NCBI RefSeq assembly: GCF_013407925.2
Contig: NZ_CP060201.1
Span: 5,069,001-5,133,000, forward strand
Direction: 5' to 3'
Origin: Pseudomonas protegens
GTDB lineage: Bacteria; Pseudomonadota; Gammaproteobacteria; Pseudomonadales; Pseudomonadaceae
DNA: 64,000 bases
Positions 12,728 through 22,246 of the stretch are shown here, in pieces (position 1 is the stretch's first letter; every line of letters starts with the position of its first letter). The translations under genes were made by a program, and so were the position numbers. Below the pieces are notes generated by a model that had not been told where the DNA came from, made no database searches, and worked only from the letters and a program-made list of their open reading frames with translations.

Positions 12728-13450
12728 ATGACTCCCGTAGCTGTTGAGCCCCCCCGTATCCTGACCATTGAAGATGACCCGGTGCTCGGCGCCTATGTGC
12801 ATGAGCAACTGGGTCGCTGCGGTTTCGCCGTGACCTGGTGCCGCAACGGCCAGCAAGGCTTGGGGATGGCCCGCAGCCAGAACTTCGATGTGGTGCTGAT
12901 GGACATCCTGCTGCCCGGCATGGATGGGCTCACCCTGCTGACCCACTTGCGCCAGAGTCATTCCACGCCGGTGCTGCTGATGTCGGCCCTGGGGGCGGAG
13001 GCCGATCGCATCAGCGGTTTTCGCCTCGGAGCCGACGACTACTTGCCCAAGCCCTTCAGCATGGCCGAGTTGCGGGTGCGCATCGAGGCGATCCTGCGAC
13101 GGGTGGCCCTGGATCGGCGGCCGATGTCGCCGCTGCTGAACAGCAACGCACAGAGCCTGGTTTTCGACGACGAGCTGTGCGATGTGCTGTTTGCCGGGCA
13201 GTGGGCCGGGTTGACCCGCAGCGAGTATCGCCTGCTGGAAACCCTGCATCGCAACCTCGATGAGGTGCTGAGCAAGGCCTTCCTTTATCAGCATGTCCTG
13301 CAGCGTGGCTACGCGGCCCATGACCGCAGCCTGGACATGCACGTCAGCCAGATTCGCCGCAAGCTCAAGGCGCTGGGCTACAGCGAGCGGGAGTTGCGCA
13401 CCGTGTGGGGCAAGGGCTACGTCTTGAGTGCCGCCGATGAGCTGGCCTGA
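12728..13450 (+). CDS. OmpR-family response regulator
   Basis: A 240-residue regulator with a receiver domain (phospho-acceptor Asp59 in LMDILLPGMDG, lysine in DDYLPKPF) and a C-terminal winged-helix DNA-binding domain (LTRSEYRLLETL, then SLDMHVSQIRRKL and VWGKGYVL). It pairs with the sensor that follows; the coding sequences overlap. By position it matches the two-component pair next to gacS that is linked to ferric-enterobactin uptake (PirRS) in P. aeruginosa. The pirA receptor gene is not present between this pair and cysM, so the signal here is open. Ribosome binding site is weak (AGAAG). Confidence 0.88.
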   Translation: MTPVAVEPPRILTIEDDPVLGAYVHEQLGRCGFAVTWCRNGQQGLGMARSQNFDVVLMDILLPGMDGLTLLTHLRQSHSTPVLLMSALGAEADRISGFRLGADDYLPKPFSMAELRVRIEAILRRVALDRRPMSPLLNSNAQSLVFDDELCDVLFAGQWAGLTRSEYRLLETLHRNLDEVLSKAFLYQHVLQRGYAAHDRSLDMHVSQIRRKLKALGYSERELRTVWGKGYVLSAADELA

Positions 13451-14792
13451 ACTGCCCGGCCGGCATTCGCTGTTCTGGAAACTGGCCTGCCTGCTGGTGG
13501 CGTTCTGTCTGCTGATGATCTGGCTGAGCTGGTCCTGGGGGCGCTATGTGGAGCAGAGGAACCTGTACCTGTCCGATGAAGCCCGGGCGACCCTGGAGCA
13601 TTACGCCGTCGAGGCCGAGCAAGCCTGGAAGAGCGGCCAGAGTGCCGGCGTCGATGCCTGGCTTGCGCAGATGGCCGGTCGTGAGCAGACCTGGGTCGGC
13701 GTCATTGGCAGCGACCTGCAGTCGCTGGGCAGTCAGCCGCTGACATCGGCCGAGGCCCAGCGCCTGACCTTTCTGCGCGGCGCGCACTGGCCGGTGAGCC
13801 GGCATGGCCGTGGTCTGCCGTGGCTGAAAATTCCATTCCCCGAGGATCCGTCCCTGGGCAGCCTGGTGATCGAGCTGCCGCAGCGCTTCATGCCCGGGCG
13901 CTATCGGGTGTTCTGGCAGGTGATCACCAATGGTGTGATCCCTGGCCTGTTCACCCTTTTGTTGTGTGTTGGTCTGTACCGCTTGCTGGTGGTGCCGCTC
14001 AACCAACTGCGCGAGCAGGCCAATGCCTGGCGCGCCGGGCAACTGAGTGTGCGTCTGTCCAGCGCAACCACTGAGCGCAAGGATGAACTGGGAGAGCTGG
14101 GGCGGGCCTTCGATCAGATGTCCGAACGCTTGCAGAGCACCGTAGCGGTGCAGCAGCAATTGCTGCGCGATCTGTCCCACGAGTTGCGCACGCCCCTGAG
14201 TCGTCTGCGGGTGGCGTGTGACAGCGAGCAGAACCTTTGGGCATTGCGCGAGCGCCTGGCTCGGGAGGTCGATGGCATGCAGCGCCTGGTGGAAGACAGC
14301 CTGCAACTGGCCTGGCTGGACACCGAACGCGGGCCATTGCCCGCGGAGCAGATCCAGGTCCAGGCGCTGTGGGAGATGCTCAGCGAGAACGCCTGCTTCG
14401 AAAGCGGCTGGTCGGCGGCGCAGTTGCGCTGTGAACTGGACGCCGATTGCTGGGTGCGCGGCCACCTCAATACCCTGGCCCAGGCCCTGGAAAACATCCT
14501 GCGCAATGCCATTCGGCATTCTCCGGCCGGCGCCCGGATCACGCTCGCGGGGCAACGGGAAGGCGAGTATTGGCACCTGTGGCTGGACGACCAGGGACCG
14601 GGTGTGGCCGAAGAGGATCTGGAGCGGATCTTCGCGCCGTTCATCCGTCTGGATGGATCGCGGCCGGGGGATGGCGGCTTTGGCCTGGGCCTGAGCATTG
14701 CGCGCAATGCGGTGGTGCGTCAGGGCGGGCAGTTGTGGGCGCAGAACACCGCGCATGGCTTGCGTCTTCATCTGCGCTTGCCGGGAGCCTGA
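13437..14792 (+). CDS. Sensor histidine kinase partner of the upstream regulator
   Basis: A 451-residue membrane kinase: N-terminal membrane segment (about 14-34), periplasmic domain, second membrane segment (about 161-184), HAMP, and a kinase core with His248 in LRDLSHELRTPLSRLR, N-box ENILRNAIRHS, DDQGPG and GGFGLGLSIA. The ATG at 13437 overlaps the regulator stop by 14 bases; a GTG at 13428 is an alternative that adds three residues. Translational overlap with the regulator supports a working pair. Function as for its regulator: PirS-like by position only. Confidence 0.87.
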   Translation: MSWPELPGRHSLFWKLACLLVAFCLLMIWLSWSWGRYVEQRNLYLSDEARATLEHYAVEAEQAWKSGQSAGVDAWLAQMAGREQTWVGVIGSDLQSLGSQPLTSAEAQRLTFLRGAHWPVSRHGRGLPWLKIPFPEDPSLGSLVIELPQRFMPGRYRVFWQVITNGVIPGLFTLLLCVGLYRLLVVPLNQLREQANAWRAGQLSVRLSSATTERKDELGELGRAFDQMSERLQSTVAVQQQLLRDLSHELRTPLSRLRVACDSEQNLWALRERLAREVDGMQRLVEDSLQLAWLDTERGPLPAEQIQVQALWEMLSENACFESGWSAAQLRCELDADCWVRGHLNTLAQALENILRNAIRHSPAGARITLAGQREGEYWHLWLDDQGPGVAEEDLERIFAPFIRLDGSRPGDGGFGLGLSIARNAVVRQGGQLWAQNTAHGLRLHLRLPGA

Positions 14793-14910
14793 ACGCGGGC
14801 CCTGGCCGGCCTTAGATCAATCAGCCATAAGTCCCGCACTTTGCGTGATATGGCGCTTGGACGTTTGCCGGTATGATAGGCGCCCCCGCAGTCTGGATTG
14901 CGAATACGCC

Positions 14911-15813
14911 ATGACCTTGCAGTACCCAACCATCGCCGATTGCGTCGGCAACACCCCGCTGGTCCGTTTGCAGCGCCTGCCTGGCGCCACCAGCAATACC
15001 TTGCTGCTCAAGCTTGAGGGCAATAACCCAGCGGGTTCGGTCAAGGACCGTCCGGCACTGTCGATGATCACTCGCGCCGAACTGCGCGGGCAGATCCAGG
15101 CCGGCGATACCCTGATCGAAGCGACGTCGGGCAACACCGGCATCGCCCTGGCCATGGCTGCGGCGATCAAGGGCTACAAGATGATCCTGATCATGCCCGA
15201 CAACTCCAGCGCCGAGCGCAAGGCGGCAATGACTGCCTATGGCGCCGAGCTGATCCTGGTTAGCCAGGAAGAGGGCATGGAAGGTGCCCGCGACCTGGCC
15301 GAACGCATGCAGGCCGAAGGCCGTGGCAAGGTGCTGGATCAGTTCGCCAACGGCGACAACCCCGAGGCCCACTACACCGGCACTGGTCCGGAAATCTGGC
15401 GCCAGACCCAGGGCAGCATCACCCACTTCATCAGCTCGATGGGCACCACCGGCACCATCATGGGCACTTCGCGCTATTTGAAAGAACAGAACCCCGAGGT
15501 GCAGATCGTCGGTCTGCAACCCATGGAAGGCTCGGCCATTCCCGGCATCCGCCGCTGGCCCGAGCAATACCTGCCGAAGATCTATCAGGCCAGTCGGGTC
15601 GACCGCATCGTCGACATGGCCCAGAGCGAAGCCGAAGACGTGACCCGGCGTCTGGCCCGGGAAGAGGGCATTTTCTGTGGCGTGTCTTCCGGTGGTGCGG
15701 TGGCAGCGATGCTGCGCCTGTCCCGGGAAGTGGAAAACGCGGTCATGGTCGCGATCATCTGTGACCGTGGCGATCGTTACTTGTCGACCGGCATCTTCGA
15801 TGCGCCCAACTGA
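14911..15813 (+). CDS. cysM: Cysteine synthase B (CysM)
   Basis: A pyridoxal-phosphate enzyme that makes cysteine from O-acetylserine and sulfide (or S-sulfocysteine from thiosulfate). The PLP lysine is Lys45 in [10 protein letters not shown], the substrate loop is [12 protein letters not shown], and [15 protein letters not shown] forms the phosphate-binding glycine-rich segment. Length of 300 residues and the [10 protein letters not shown] region favour CysM over CysK. Its TGA overlaps the ATG of rlmD (TGATG), so the two are coupled. Confidence 0.93.
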   Translation: MTLQYPTIADCVGNTPLVRLQRLPGATSNTLLLKLEGNNPAGSVKDRPALSMITRAELRGQIQAGDTLIEATSGNTGIALAMAAAIKGYKMILIMPDNSSAERKAAMTAYGAELILVSQEEGMEGARDLAERMQAEGRGKVLDQFANGDNPEAHYTGTGPEIWRQTQGSITHFISSMGTTGTIMGTSRYLKEQNPEVQIVGLQPMEGSAIPGIRRWPEQYLPKIYQASRVDRIVDMAQSEAEDVTRRLAREEGIFCGVSSGGAVAAMLRLSREVENAVMVAIICDRGDRYLSTGIFDAPN

Positions 15814-17165
15814 TGGCTAAGCAAGAGAGAGGCCTGCGCTTCCAGCCGGCGGGCGGCACTCGGGCTCCACAGATTCCCGTGGGCAAGAAGCAGCGCCTGA
15901 ACATCCAGCGCCTGGCCAATGACGGTCGTGGCATCGCCTTTGTCGATGGCCGCACCTGGTTTGTCAGCGGTGCTCTGGCCGGTGAAGACGTCGAAGCTCG
16001 GGTATTGGGCAGCCATGGCAAGGTGGTGGAGGCCCGTACCGAGCGCATCTTCAACGCCAGTGAACTGCGTCGCCCGGCGGCCTGTGCCCACGCCGGGCGT
16101 TGTGGCGGTTGCAGCGTGCAGCACCTGCCCCATGCCGAACAGCTTGCCCTGAAACAGCGCATGCTCGCCGAGCAGTTGTCCAAGGTCGCGGGGGTTGAAC
16201 CCGAGGTCTGGGCGGCGCCGTTGAGCGGTCCCGAGTTCGGCTATCGGCGTCGCGCCCGGGTGGCGGTGCGCTGGGACGCCAAGGGCAAGCAACTGGAGGT
16301 GGGTTTGCGTGCCGCTGGTAGCCAGGACATTGTCGCCATCGACGATTGCCCGGTGCTGGTACAGGCCTTGCAGCCCATCATGAGCCGCTTGCCCGCCATG
16401 CTGCGACGCTTGAGCAAGCCTCAGGCACTGGGGCATGTGGAGTTGTTCAGTGGTTCGGCGCTGGCGGTGCTGTTGCGTCATATGGCGCCGTTGTCCGAGA
16501 GCGACCTGACGATCCTCAAGGACTTCTGCGATTTCCATCAGGCGCAATTGTGGCTGCACGCTGAAGGCGAGCCGCAACCCTTTGATCCGTCGCAGTCGCT
16601 GGGCTATCGCCTGGAAACCTGGGATCTGCACCTGGCCTATCGGCCGGGGGACTTTGTCCAGGTCAACGCCGCGGTCAACGAAGCGATGGTGGCCCAGGCG
16701 CTGGAGTGGCTGGCGCCGCAACCTCAGGAGCGGGTGCTGGACCTGTTCTGCGGCCTGGGCAACTTTGCCCTGCCGCTGGCCCGGCAGGTGCGGGAAGTGG
16801 TGGCGGTGGAAGGCGTGGCGGCCATGGTGGCGCGCGCCGCTGACAACGCCGCCAGCAACAATTTGCATAACACGCGCTTTTTTCAAGCCGATTTATCCCA
16901 GCCTCTGAGTGCTGCCGAGTGGGTTGATGAAGGCTTTTCTGCGGTACTCTTGGACCCACCCCGTGACGGTGCTTTCGAGGTGGTTCGCCACTTGGCGAGC
17001 CTGGGTGCCAAACGGTTGGTTTACGTGTCATGCAATCCGGCAACTTTGGCCCGTGACACGGTCGAATTGATCAAGCAGGGCTACAGGTTAAAACGTGCCG
17101 GGATCCTCGATATGTTTCCTCAGACGGCGCATGTCGAGGCCATGGCGTTATTCGAAGCGAGCTAG
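15813..17165 (+). CDS. rlmD: 23S rRNA (uracil-1939-C5)-methyltransferase RlmD
   Basis: A 450-residue RNA methyltransferase of the RumA/TrmA family that uses S-adenosylmethionine to methylate U1939 of 23S rRNA. It has an N-terminal TRAM domain (about 21-80), a 4Fe-4S site with Cys91, Cys97 and Cys100 in [10 protein letters not shown] plus a later cysteine in IDDCPVL, the SAM motif [22 protein letters not shown], and the catalytic cysteine in [12 protein letters not shown]. It starts within the cysM stop codon, and relA follows after about 120 bp. Confidence 0.94.
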   Translation: MAKQERGLRFQPAGGTRAPQIPVGKKQRLNIQRLANDGRGIAFVDGRTWFVSGALAGEDVEARVLGSHGKVVEARTERIFNASELRRPAACAHAGRCGGCSVQHLPHAEQLALKQRMLAEQLSKVAGVEPEVWAAPLSGPEFGYRRRARVAVRWDAKGKQLEVGLRAAGSQDIVAIDDCPVLVQALQPIMSRLPAMLRRLSKPQALGHVELFSGSALAVLLRHMAPLSESDLTILKDFCDFHQAQLWLHAEGEPQPFDPSQSLGYRLETWDLHLAYRPGDFVQVNAAVNEAMVAQALEWLAPQPQERVLDLFCGLGNFALPLARQVREVVAVEGVAAMVARAADNAASNNLHNTRFFQADLSQPLSAAEWVDEGFSAVLLDPPRDGAFEVVRHLASLGAKRLVYVSCNPATLARDTVELIKQGYRLKRAGILDMFPQTAHVEAMALFEAS

Positions 17166-17287
17166 GATGGCTTGTCTAATCCGACTGATCCTTCAGGTGT
17201 GGTTCGCTGGCCCCGCGAGCTGCCCCTGAGCGTTGAAGGTCAGCGATTTGACGCATTGAATGTGCGTCGTAGGGAAGGTAAAGCAAG

Positions 17288-19531
17288 ATGGTACAGGTGA
17301 GAGCGCACCAGCCGATCAACACCGACGGCAGTATCAATCTCGAGGCATGGCTCGATCATACGGTCAGCGTCGATATGGCATTGGACCGTGAGGCCTTGAA
17401 AGAAGCCTGCGAGTTCGCTCGCGAGGCAGAGTTAAAACACATTGCCGCCAAGGGTCTGAGCGCCGAGGACGTGTCGAGTTTCAGCACGGGCCTGGAGATT
17501 GCGGAGATCCTTGCCGACCTCAAGCTGGACCAGGATTCCCTGGTCGCCGCAGTGCTGTACCGCGGCGTCCGCGAGGGCCAGATCCAGTTGCCGGCGGTCA
17601 GCCAGCGTTTTGGCCCGGTGGTGGCCAAGCTGATCGACGGCGTGCTGCGCATGGCCGCGATCACGGCCAGTCTCAGCCCTCGTCAATCCCTGGTACTCGG
17701 CACTCAGGCGCAGGTGGAAAACCTGCGCAAGATGCTGGTGGCCATGGTCGATGACGTGCGCGTGGCACTGATCAAGCTGGCCGAGCGGACCTGCGCCATT
17801 CGCGCGGTGAAAAGCGCCGACGAAGAGAAGCGCAACCGGGTCGCCCGCGAGGTTTTCGACATCTATGCGCCTTTGGCTCACCGCCTCGGCATCGGCCATA
17901 TCAAGTGGGAGCTGGAGGACCTGTCCTTCCGTTACCTGGAGCCTGAGCAATACAAGCAGATCGCCAAGCTCCTGCATGAGCGGCGCCTGGATCGCGAGCG
18001 CTTCATCAGCGACGTGATGAACCAGTTGCAGAACGAACTGAAGGCCACCGGGGTCAACGCCGACATCAGTGGGCGGGCCAAGCACATCTATTCCATCTGG
18101 CGCAAAATGCAGCGCAAGGGCCTGGAGTTCAGCCAGATCTACGATGTGCGCGCGGTGCGTGTGCTGGTGCCGGAAATGCGCGACTGCTACACCGCGCTGG
18201 GCATCGTGCACACCTTGTGGCGGCACATCCCCAAGGAATTCGACGACTACATCGCCAACCCCAAGGAAAACGGCTATCGCTCGCTGCACACCGCGGTGAT
18301 CGGCCCCGAGGGCAAGGTGCTGGAAGTGCAGATCCGTACCCACGCGATGCACGAGGAAGCGGAGCTCGGGGTTTGCGCCCACTGGAAATACAAGGGCACC
18401 GACGTCAAGTCCGGCTCCAACCATTACGAAGAGAAGATCTCCTGGCTGCGCCAAGTGCTGGAATGGCACGAAGAGCTGGGGGATATCGGCGGCCTGGCCG
18501 AACAGTTGCGGGTGGATATCGAGCCGGACCGGGTGTACATCTTCACCCCCGACGGCCACGCCATCGACCTGCCCAAAGGCGCTACACCGCTGGACTTCGC
18601 CTACCGGGTGCACACCGAGATCGGCCACAACTGCCGGGGCGCCAAGATCAACGGGCGCATCGTGCCGCTCAACTACAGCCTGCAGACCGGCGAGCAGGTG
18701 GAGATCATCACCAGCAAGCACGGCACGCCGAGCCGTGACTGGCTGAACCCGAACCTGGGCTACGTCACCACGTCCCGGGCGCGGGCGAAGATCGTCCACT
18801 GGTTCAAGCTGCAGGCTCGCGATCAGAACGTCGCCGCCGGCAAGACCCTGCTGGAACGCGAGCTGAACCGTCTCGACCTGCCTCAGGTGGACTTCGACAA
18901 GCTTGCCGACAAGGCCAACATGAAGACCGCCGAGGACATGTTCGCCGCCCTGGGCGCGGGTGACCTGCGCCTGGCGCAGCTGGTCAACCTGGCCCAGCAA
19001 CTGGTGGAGCCCGAGCGCGGCAACGAACAACTGGAGCTGATCCCGCGCAAGGCCGCCGGCTACAAGCCAGGCAAGCGTGGCGATATCCAGATCCAGGGCG
19101 TCGGCAACCTGATGACCCAGATGGCCGGCTGCTGCCAGCCACTGCCGGGGGACGCGATCGTCGGCTACATCACCCAGGGCCGTGGCGTGAGCATTCACCG
19201 CCAGGACTGTGCCTCGGTGCTGCAACTGGCCGGGCGCGAGCCGGAGCGGATCATCCAGGTCAGCTGGGGGCCGGTGCCGGTGCTCACCTATCCGGTGGAC
19301 ATCATCATCCGCGCCTACGATCGTTCCGGTCTGCTGCGTGACGTGTCCCAGGTACTGCTCAACGAGCGGATCAACGTGTTGGCCGTCAATACGCGCTCGA
19401 ACAAGGAGGACAACACCGCGTTGATGTCCCTGACCATCGAGATTCCGGGCCTGGATGCATTGGGGCGTTTGCTGGGGCGCATCTCCCAGCTGCCGAACAT
19501 CATCGAGACCCGGCGCAATCGAACCCCGTGA
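17288..19531 (+). CDS. relA: GTP pyrophosphokinase RelA
   Basis: RelA makes (p)ppGpp on stalled ribosomes during amino-acid starvation. The 747-residue protein has a degenerate HD hydrolase domain (the usual HDxxEDT motif is replaced by YRGVREG near residue 98), a synthetase domain (YSIWRKMQRK, then YDVRAVRVLV and NGYRSLHTAVIG), a TGS domain (VYIFTPDGHAIDLPKGATPLDFAY), a zinc-finger/helical part (AGCCQPLPGD) and a C-terminal ACT domain. Loss of the HD motif identifies it as RelA rather than SpoT. mazG follows 24 bases later. Confidence 0.95.
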   Translation: MVQVRAHQPINTDGSINLEAWLDHTVSVDMALDREALKEACEFAREAELKHIAAKGLSAEDVSSFSTGLEIAEILADLKLDQDSLVAAVLYRGVREGQIQLPAVSQRFGPVVAKLIDGVLRMAAITASLSPRQSLVLGTQAQVENLRKMLVAMVDDVRVALIKLAERTCAIRAVKSADEEKRNRVAREVFDIYAPLAHRLGIGHIKWELEDLSFRYLEPEQYKQIAKLLHERRLDRERFISDVMNQLQNELKATGVNADISGRAKHIYSIWRKMQRKGLEFSQIYDVRAVRVLVPEMRDCYTALGIVHTLWRHIPKEFDDYIANPKENGYRSLHTAVIGPEGKVLEVQIRTHAMHEEAELGVCAHWKYKGTDVKSGSNHYEEKISWLRQVLEWHEELGDIGGLAEQLRVDIEPDRVYIFTPDGHAIDLPKGATPLDFAYRVHTEIGHNCRGAKINGRIVPLNYSLQTGEQVEIITSKHGTPSRDWLNPNLGYVTTSRARAKIVHWFKLQARDQNVAAGKTLLERELNRLDLPQVDFDKLADKANMKTAEDMFAALGAGDLRLAQLVNLAQQLVEPERGNEQLELIPRKAAGYKPGKRGDIQIQGVGNLMTQMAGCCQPLPGDAIVGYITQGRGVSIHRQDCASVLQLAGREPERIIQVSWGPVPVLTYPVDIIIRAYDRSGLLRDVSQVLLNERINVLAVNTRSNKEDNTALMSLTIEIPGLDALGRLLGRISQLPNIIETRRNRTP

Positions 19532-19555
19532 TGCCCGCATGAAATGGATGAACTG

Positions 19556-20389
19556 ATGTACAGCCTTGAAGACCTGCTCCACCTGATGGCGCGCCTGCGG
19601 GACCCGCAATACGGCTGCCCGTGGGATATCAAGCAGAACTACGCCAGCATCGTTCCCCATACCCTGGAAGAGGCCTATGAGGTCGCCGACGCCATCGAGC
19701 GCGGCGACTTCGACCACTTGCAAGGCGAGCTGGGCGATCTGTTGTTCCAGGTGGTGTATTACAGCCAACTGGCCCGGGAGGAGGGGCGGTTCGAATTCGA
19801 CGCGGTGGTGGACGGCATCACCCGCAAGTTGATCCGTCGGCATCCCCACGTGTTCCCTACCGGGGATCTGTACGCGCCGCTGGATATCCCGCGGCTCGAT
19901 GAAGAACAGGTCAAGGCGCGCTGGGAGCAGATCAAGGCCGAGGAGCGGGCAGAGAAGTCCGACGCTCCGCAGCAGTTGTCCCTGCTCGACGATGTGCCGG
20001 TGGCCCTGCCGGCGCTGTCCCGCGCGGCCAAGTTGCAAAAGCGCGCGGCGCAGGTCGGCTTCGACTGGCCGGACGCCCTGCCGGTGGTGGACAAGGTTCG
20101 TGAAGAACTGGACGAGGTGCTGGAGGCCATGGCCGACAACGACTCGGCGGCCATCACTGAGGAAATCGGTGACTTGCTGTTTGTCGTGGTCAACCTGGCC
20201 AGGCACTTGAAGGTCGACCCGGAAACCGCCTTGCGCGGTGCCAATGCCAAGTTCGATCGGCGCTTCCGATTTATCGAGCAGGCATTGCGCGACACCGGTC
20301 GTCCCGTGGAAGATTGCACCCTCGAAGACTTGGATGCCCTGTGGGGTGAAGCCAAACGTCAGGAAAAGAATTTGCCCAGCTGCGGCTGA
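19556..20389 (+). CDS. mazG: Nucleoside triphosphate pyrophosphohydrolase MazG
   Basis: MazG hydrolyses NTPs to NMP and pyrophosphate, and in E. coli it tempers ppGpp-linked effects, which suits its place behind relA. The 277-residue protein carries two MazG domains, each with an EExxE-type metal site: LEEAYEVADAIE with GELGDLLFQVV in the first half, and REELDEVLEAM with EEIGDLLFVVV in the second. I start at the ATG at 19556 (MYSLEDLLHLMARLRD); an ATG 12 bases upstream adds only four residues. Normal family length. Confidence 0.92.
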   Translation: MYSLEDLLHLMARLRDPQYGCPWDIKQNYASIVPHTLEEAYEVADAIERGDFDHLQGELGDLLFQVVYYSQLAREEGRFEFDAVVDGITRKLIRRHPHVFPTGDLYAPLDIPRLDEEQVKARWEQIKAEERAEKSDAPQQLSLLDDVPVALPALSRAAKLQKRAAQVGFDWPDALPVVDKVREELDEVLEAMADNDSAAITEEIGDLLFVVVNLARHLKVDPETALRGANAKFDRRFRFIEQALRDTGRPVEDCTLEDLDALWGEAKRQEKNLPSCG

Positions 20390-20415
20390 GGCCGTTGCCT
20401 AAGTGAGTAAGCACC

Positions 20416-20955
20416 ATGAGCCTTTCCCTTCGCGACCAGTTGCTCAAAGCAGGGCTGGTCAACCAAAAGCAGGCCAAGCAGGTCAGCAAAGACAAGCAGA
20501 AGCAGCAGCGACTGGCCCATAAAGGCCAGATCGAACTCGATGATTCCCAGCAGCGCGCAGCCCAGGAAGCCATGGCCGAGAAGGTCAAGCGTGACCAGGA
20601 GCTCAACCGTCAGCAGCAGGAGAAGGCCGAGCAGAAGGCCCGTGCGGCGCAGATCAAGCAACTGATCGAAGTCTCGCGCCTGCCCAAGCTGAACACCGAG
20701 GACTACTACAACTTCGTCGACGACAAGAAGGTCAAGCGTCTGTCGGTGAACACCCTGATGCGCAACAAGCTCAGCAGCGGTTCCCTGGCCATCGTCCACC
20801 ACGCTGGTGGCTATGAGGTGATTCCGCGGGAGGCGGCGCTGAAGATCCAGGAGCGTGACCCGCGGCGCATCGTGCAACTGAACACGCCCACCGAGGCGCC
20901 GGATGAGGACGATCCATACGCGGCCTACCAGATCCCTGATGATCTGATGTGGTAA
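20416..20955 (+). CDS. DUF2058 family protein (YaiL-like)
   Basis: A 179-residue, highly charged protein. The first 95 residues are rich in Lys, Gln and Glu (SKDKQKQQRLAHKGQ and a QQEKAEQKARAAQ stretch) and should form a coiled coil; the C-terminal half is globular, with DDKKVKRLSVN and GGYEVIPREAA. It is DUF2058, described as nucleoprotein- or polyxylosyltransferase-like in some annotations, with no proven function. It is last in the relA-mazG run and is followed by a strong terminator. Confidence 0.85.
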   Translation: MSLSLRDQLLKAGLVNQKQAKQVSKDKQKQQRLAHKGQIELDDSQQRAAQEAMAEKVKRDQELNRQQQEKAEQKARAAQIKQLIEVSRLPKLNTEDYYNFVDDKKVKRLSVNTLMRNKLSSGSLAIVHHAGGYEVIPREAALKIQERDPRRIVQLNTPTEAPDEDDPYAAYQIPDDLMW

Positions 20956-20964
20956 GCATCCAGT

Positions 20965-21004
20965 AACCACCAACCCCGCTCATGGCGGGGTTGGTGGTTT
21001 TTGG
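20965..21004 (+). terminator. Strong Rho-independent terminator after DUF2058 gene
   Basis: A perfect 15-bp stem (20965-20979 with 20985-20999) capped by a 5-base loop is followed by a T-run, directly after the DUF2058 stop. It closes the relA-mazG-DUF2058 unit. Confidence 0.93.
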
Positions 21005-21051
21005 GTGGGGGGATTGGCGTGGAATCCCGGCACCGCTGTGTCGAGGTTTAA

Positions 21052-21240
21052 TCAGGAACTCTGGGGCGCGCGGTTCTGCTCGAGTTTTTCCAGTTCGGCC
21101 TTGTAGCTGTGGGCGTCGCTCTCGGAGTGGAACATGCCCACCAGCATGCCTTGTTGATGCACATCCCAGATCCGTACACCCGCGGCTACGCCTTCATGGG
21201 ACATATGTGAATCGTCGCGTTCAGTTACTTTTACAGTCAT
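21052..21240 (-). CDS. Small conserved Pseudomonas protein
   Basis: A 62-residue, acidic, soluble protein I cannot assign. It has a good GGAG site ahead of the ATG at 21240, a plausible composition, and a C-terminal helix-prone tail (SYKAELEKLEQNR). It starts with a strand-like segment GVRIWDVHQQGMLVGMF. It is monocistronic, convergent with the relA unit. Confidence 0.65.
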   Translation of the reverse strand: MTVKVTERDDSHMSHEGVAAGVRIWDVHQQGMLVGMFHSESDAHSYKAELEKLEQNRAPQSS

Positions 21241-21481
21241 CTGCTAGCTCCAATCTCGGTTGATCTGCAGCAAGGCGTGTGCAGGCCTCTGTTATATGTT
21301 TTGTTAGCTTGCTAAGTAAATTGCCTGGATCTGCAACAGACCTTTGCAGGATTGGCGACAATCCTGCAGCCCGCGAAAACCGTGACATTTCGCCGCAGTC
21401 GGCGAAGTTTCATGACAAAAGTTTCATCTTGGAGGGCTTGCCTCGGCGTCTGGCAAGCGGACATGGAGTGGCATTTCGAGC

Positions 21482-21510
21482 AAAAAAAAGCCCCGCTTTC
21501 GCGAGGCTTT
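21482..21510 (-). terminator. Rho-independent terminator of the DUF3108 gene
   Basis: On the minus strand the stem AGCCTCGC / GCGGGGCT (one mismatch, loop of four) is followed by eight T residues. It lies just past the stop of the DUF3108 gene. Confidence 0.85.
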
Positions 21511-21524
21511 GATCGTGCTGCGGC

Positions 21525-22238
21525 TTAACTGCCTTTGACTGTCTTGCCGTTGACGGTGCCGTTGAGGAGCATGATGTTGTACTCCTTGCCGTCGGTTTCC
21601 ACCTGCTGCAGGCGGACCAGCAGGTAATCCCAGTCCTTGGCGAACCACATCACGGTGATGCGTTTGCTCTGTGTCGGGTCGCGCACGCGCTCAACCTTGA
21701 TGGCATCGATCTGGCCGGCCTTGGTGTCGACTTTTTCCGAGCCCAGGACGCGGAAATCGTAGGTGTCGACTTCACCGCCGTCGACCACTTGATAGCTCAT
21801 GGTCTTCTTGCCGGCGGCCACGTCGTGCTGCAGGGCCAGCTGGTAGGTGGATTTGTCCACCATGCCGGTGTTCAGCGGCAGCTTGACCGCATCGCCACGG
21901 TCGGTGCCGGTGACCATCTTGGCGTTCCAGTCGAAATCCAGATCGGCTTTCTTGGCCTTGCCCAGACCGCCGCGCTCGAAGTGATAGGACTGGGGCACCA
22001 GGGTGTCCTTGTCCAGGGTCAGGGTGCTTTCCTCGCTCAGGCTGGCGATCATCATCGACGCCTTGAAGCTGAGTTTCCAGGCGCCATTGGCGGTTTTTTC
22101 CAGGCTGCGTTCAGCCGTGCCGCTCATGGGCAGTTGCTTCCAGTCGGCGGTGTAGCTGGCGGAGAACGGGTGAAGGTCTGCTGCCTGCACAACCGGCAGG
22201 GCGAACAGAGCGCAAGCGAAGAGCAGGGCGCGACGCAT
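21525..22238 (-). CDS. DUF3108 periplasmic protein
   Basis: A 237-residue exported protein with a cleavable signal (ending near VVQAAD, residue 20) and the DUF3108 fold, recognised from its LHPFSASYTADWKQLPMSGTAERSL start and later KRITVMWFAKDWDYLLVRL. The family is likely beta-rich and resembles LolA/LolB-type lipid-binding folds, but no function is established. It lies eight bases behind purN on the same strand, so it is probably cotranscribed with purM-purN. Confidence 0.82.
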   Translation of the reverse strand: MRRALLFACALFALPVVQAADLHPFSASYTADWKQLPMSGTAERSLEKTANGAWKLSFKASMMIASLSEESTLTLDKDTLVPQSYHFERGGLGKAKKADLDFDWNAKMVTGTDRGDAVKLPLNTGMVDKSTYQLALQHDVAAGKKTMSYQVVDGGEVDTYDFRVLGSEKVDTKAGQIDAIKVERVRDPTQSKRITVMWFAKDWDYLLVRLQQVETDGKEYNIMLLNGTVNGKTVKGS

Positions 22239-22246
22239 AAAATCTC

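Noticed and set aside
17432..20206. 924-residue minus-strand open frame
   Set aside because: It lies opposite relA and mazG and has the His/Gln/Val-rich composition of a shadow frame.
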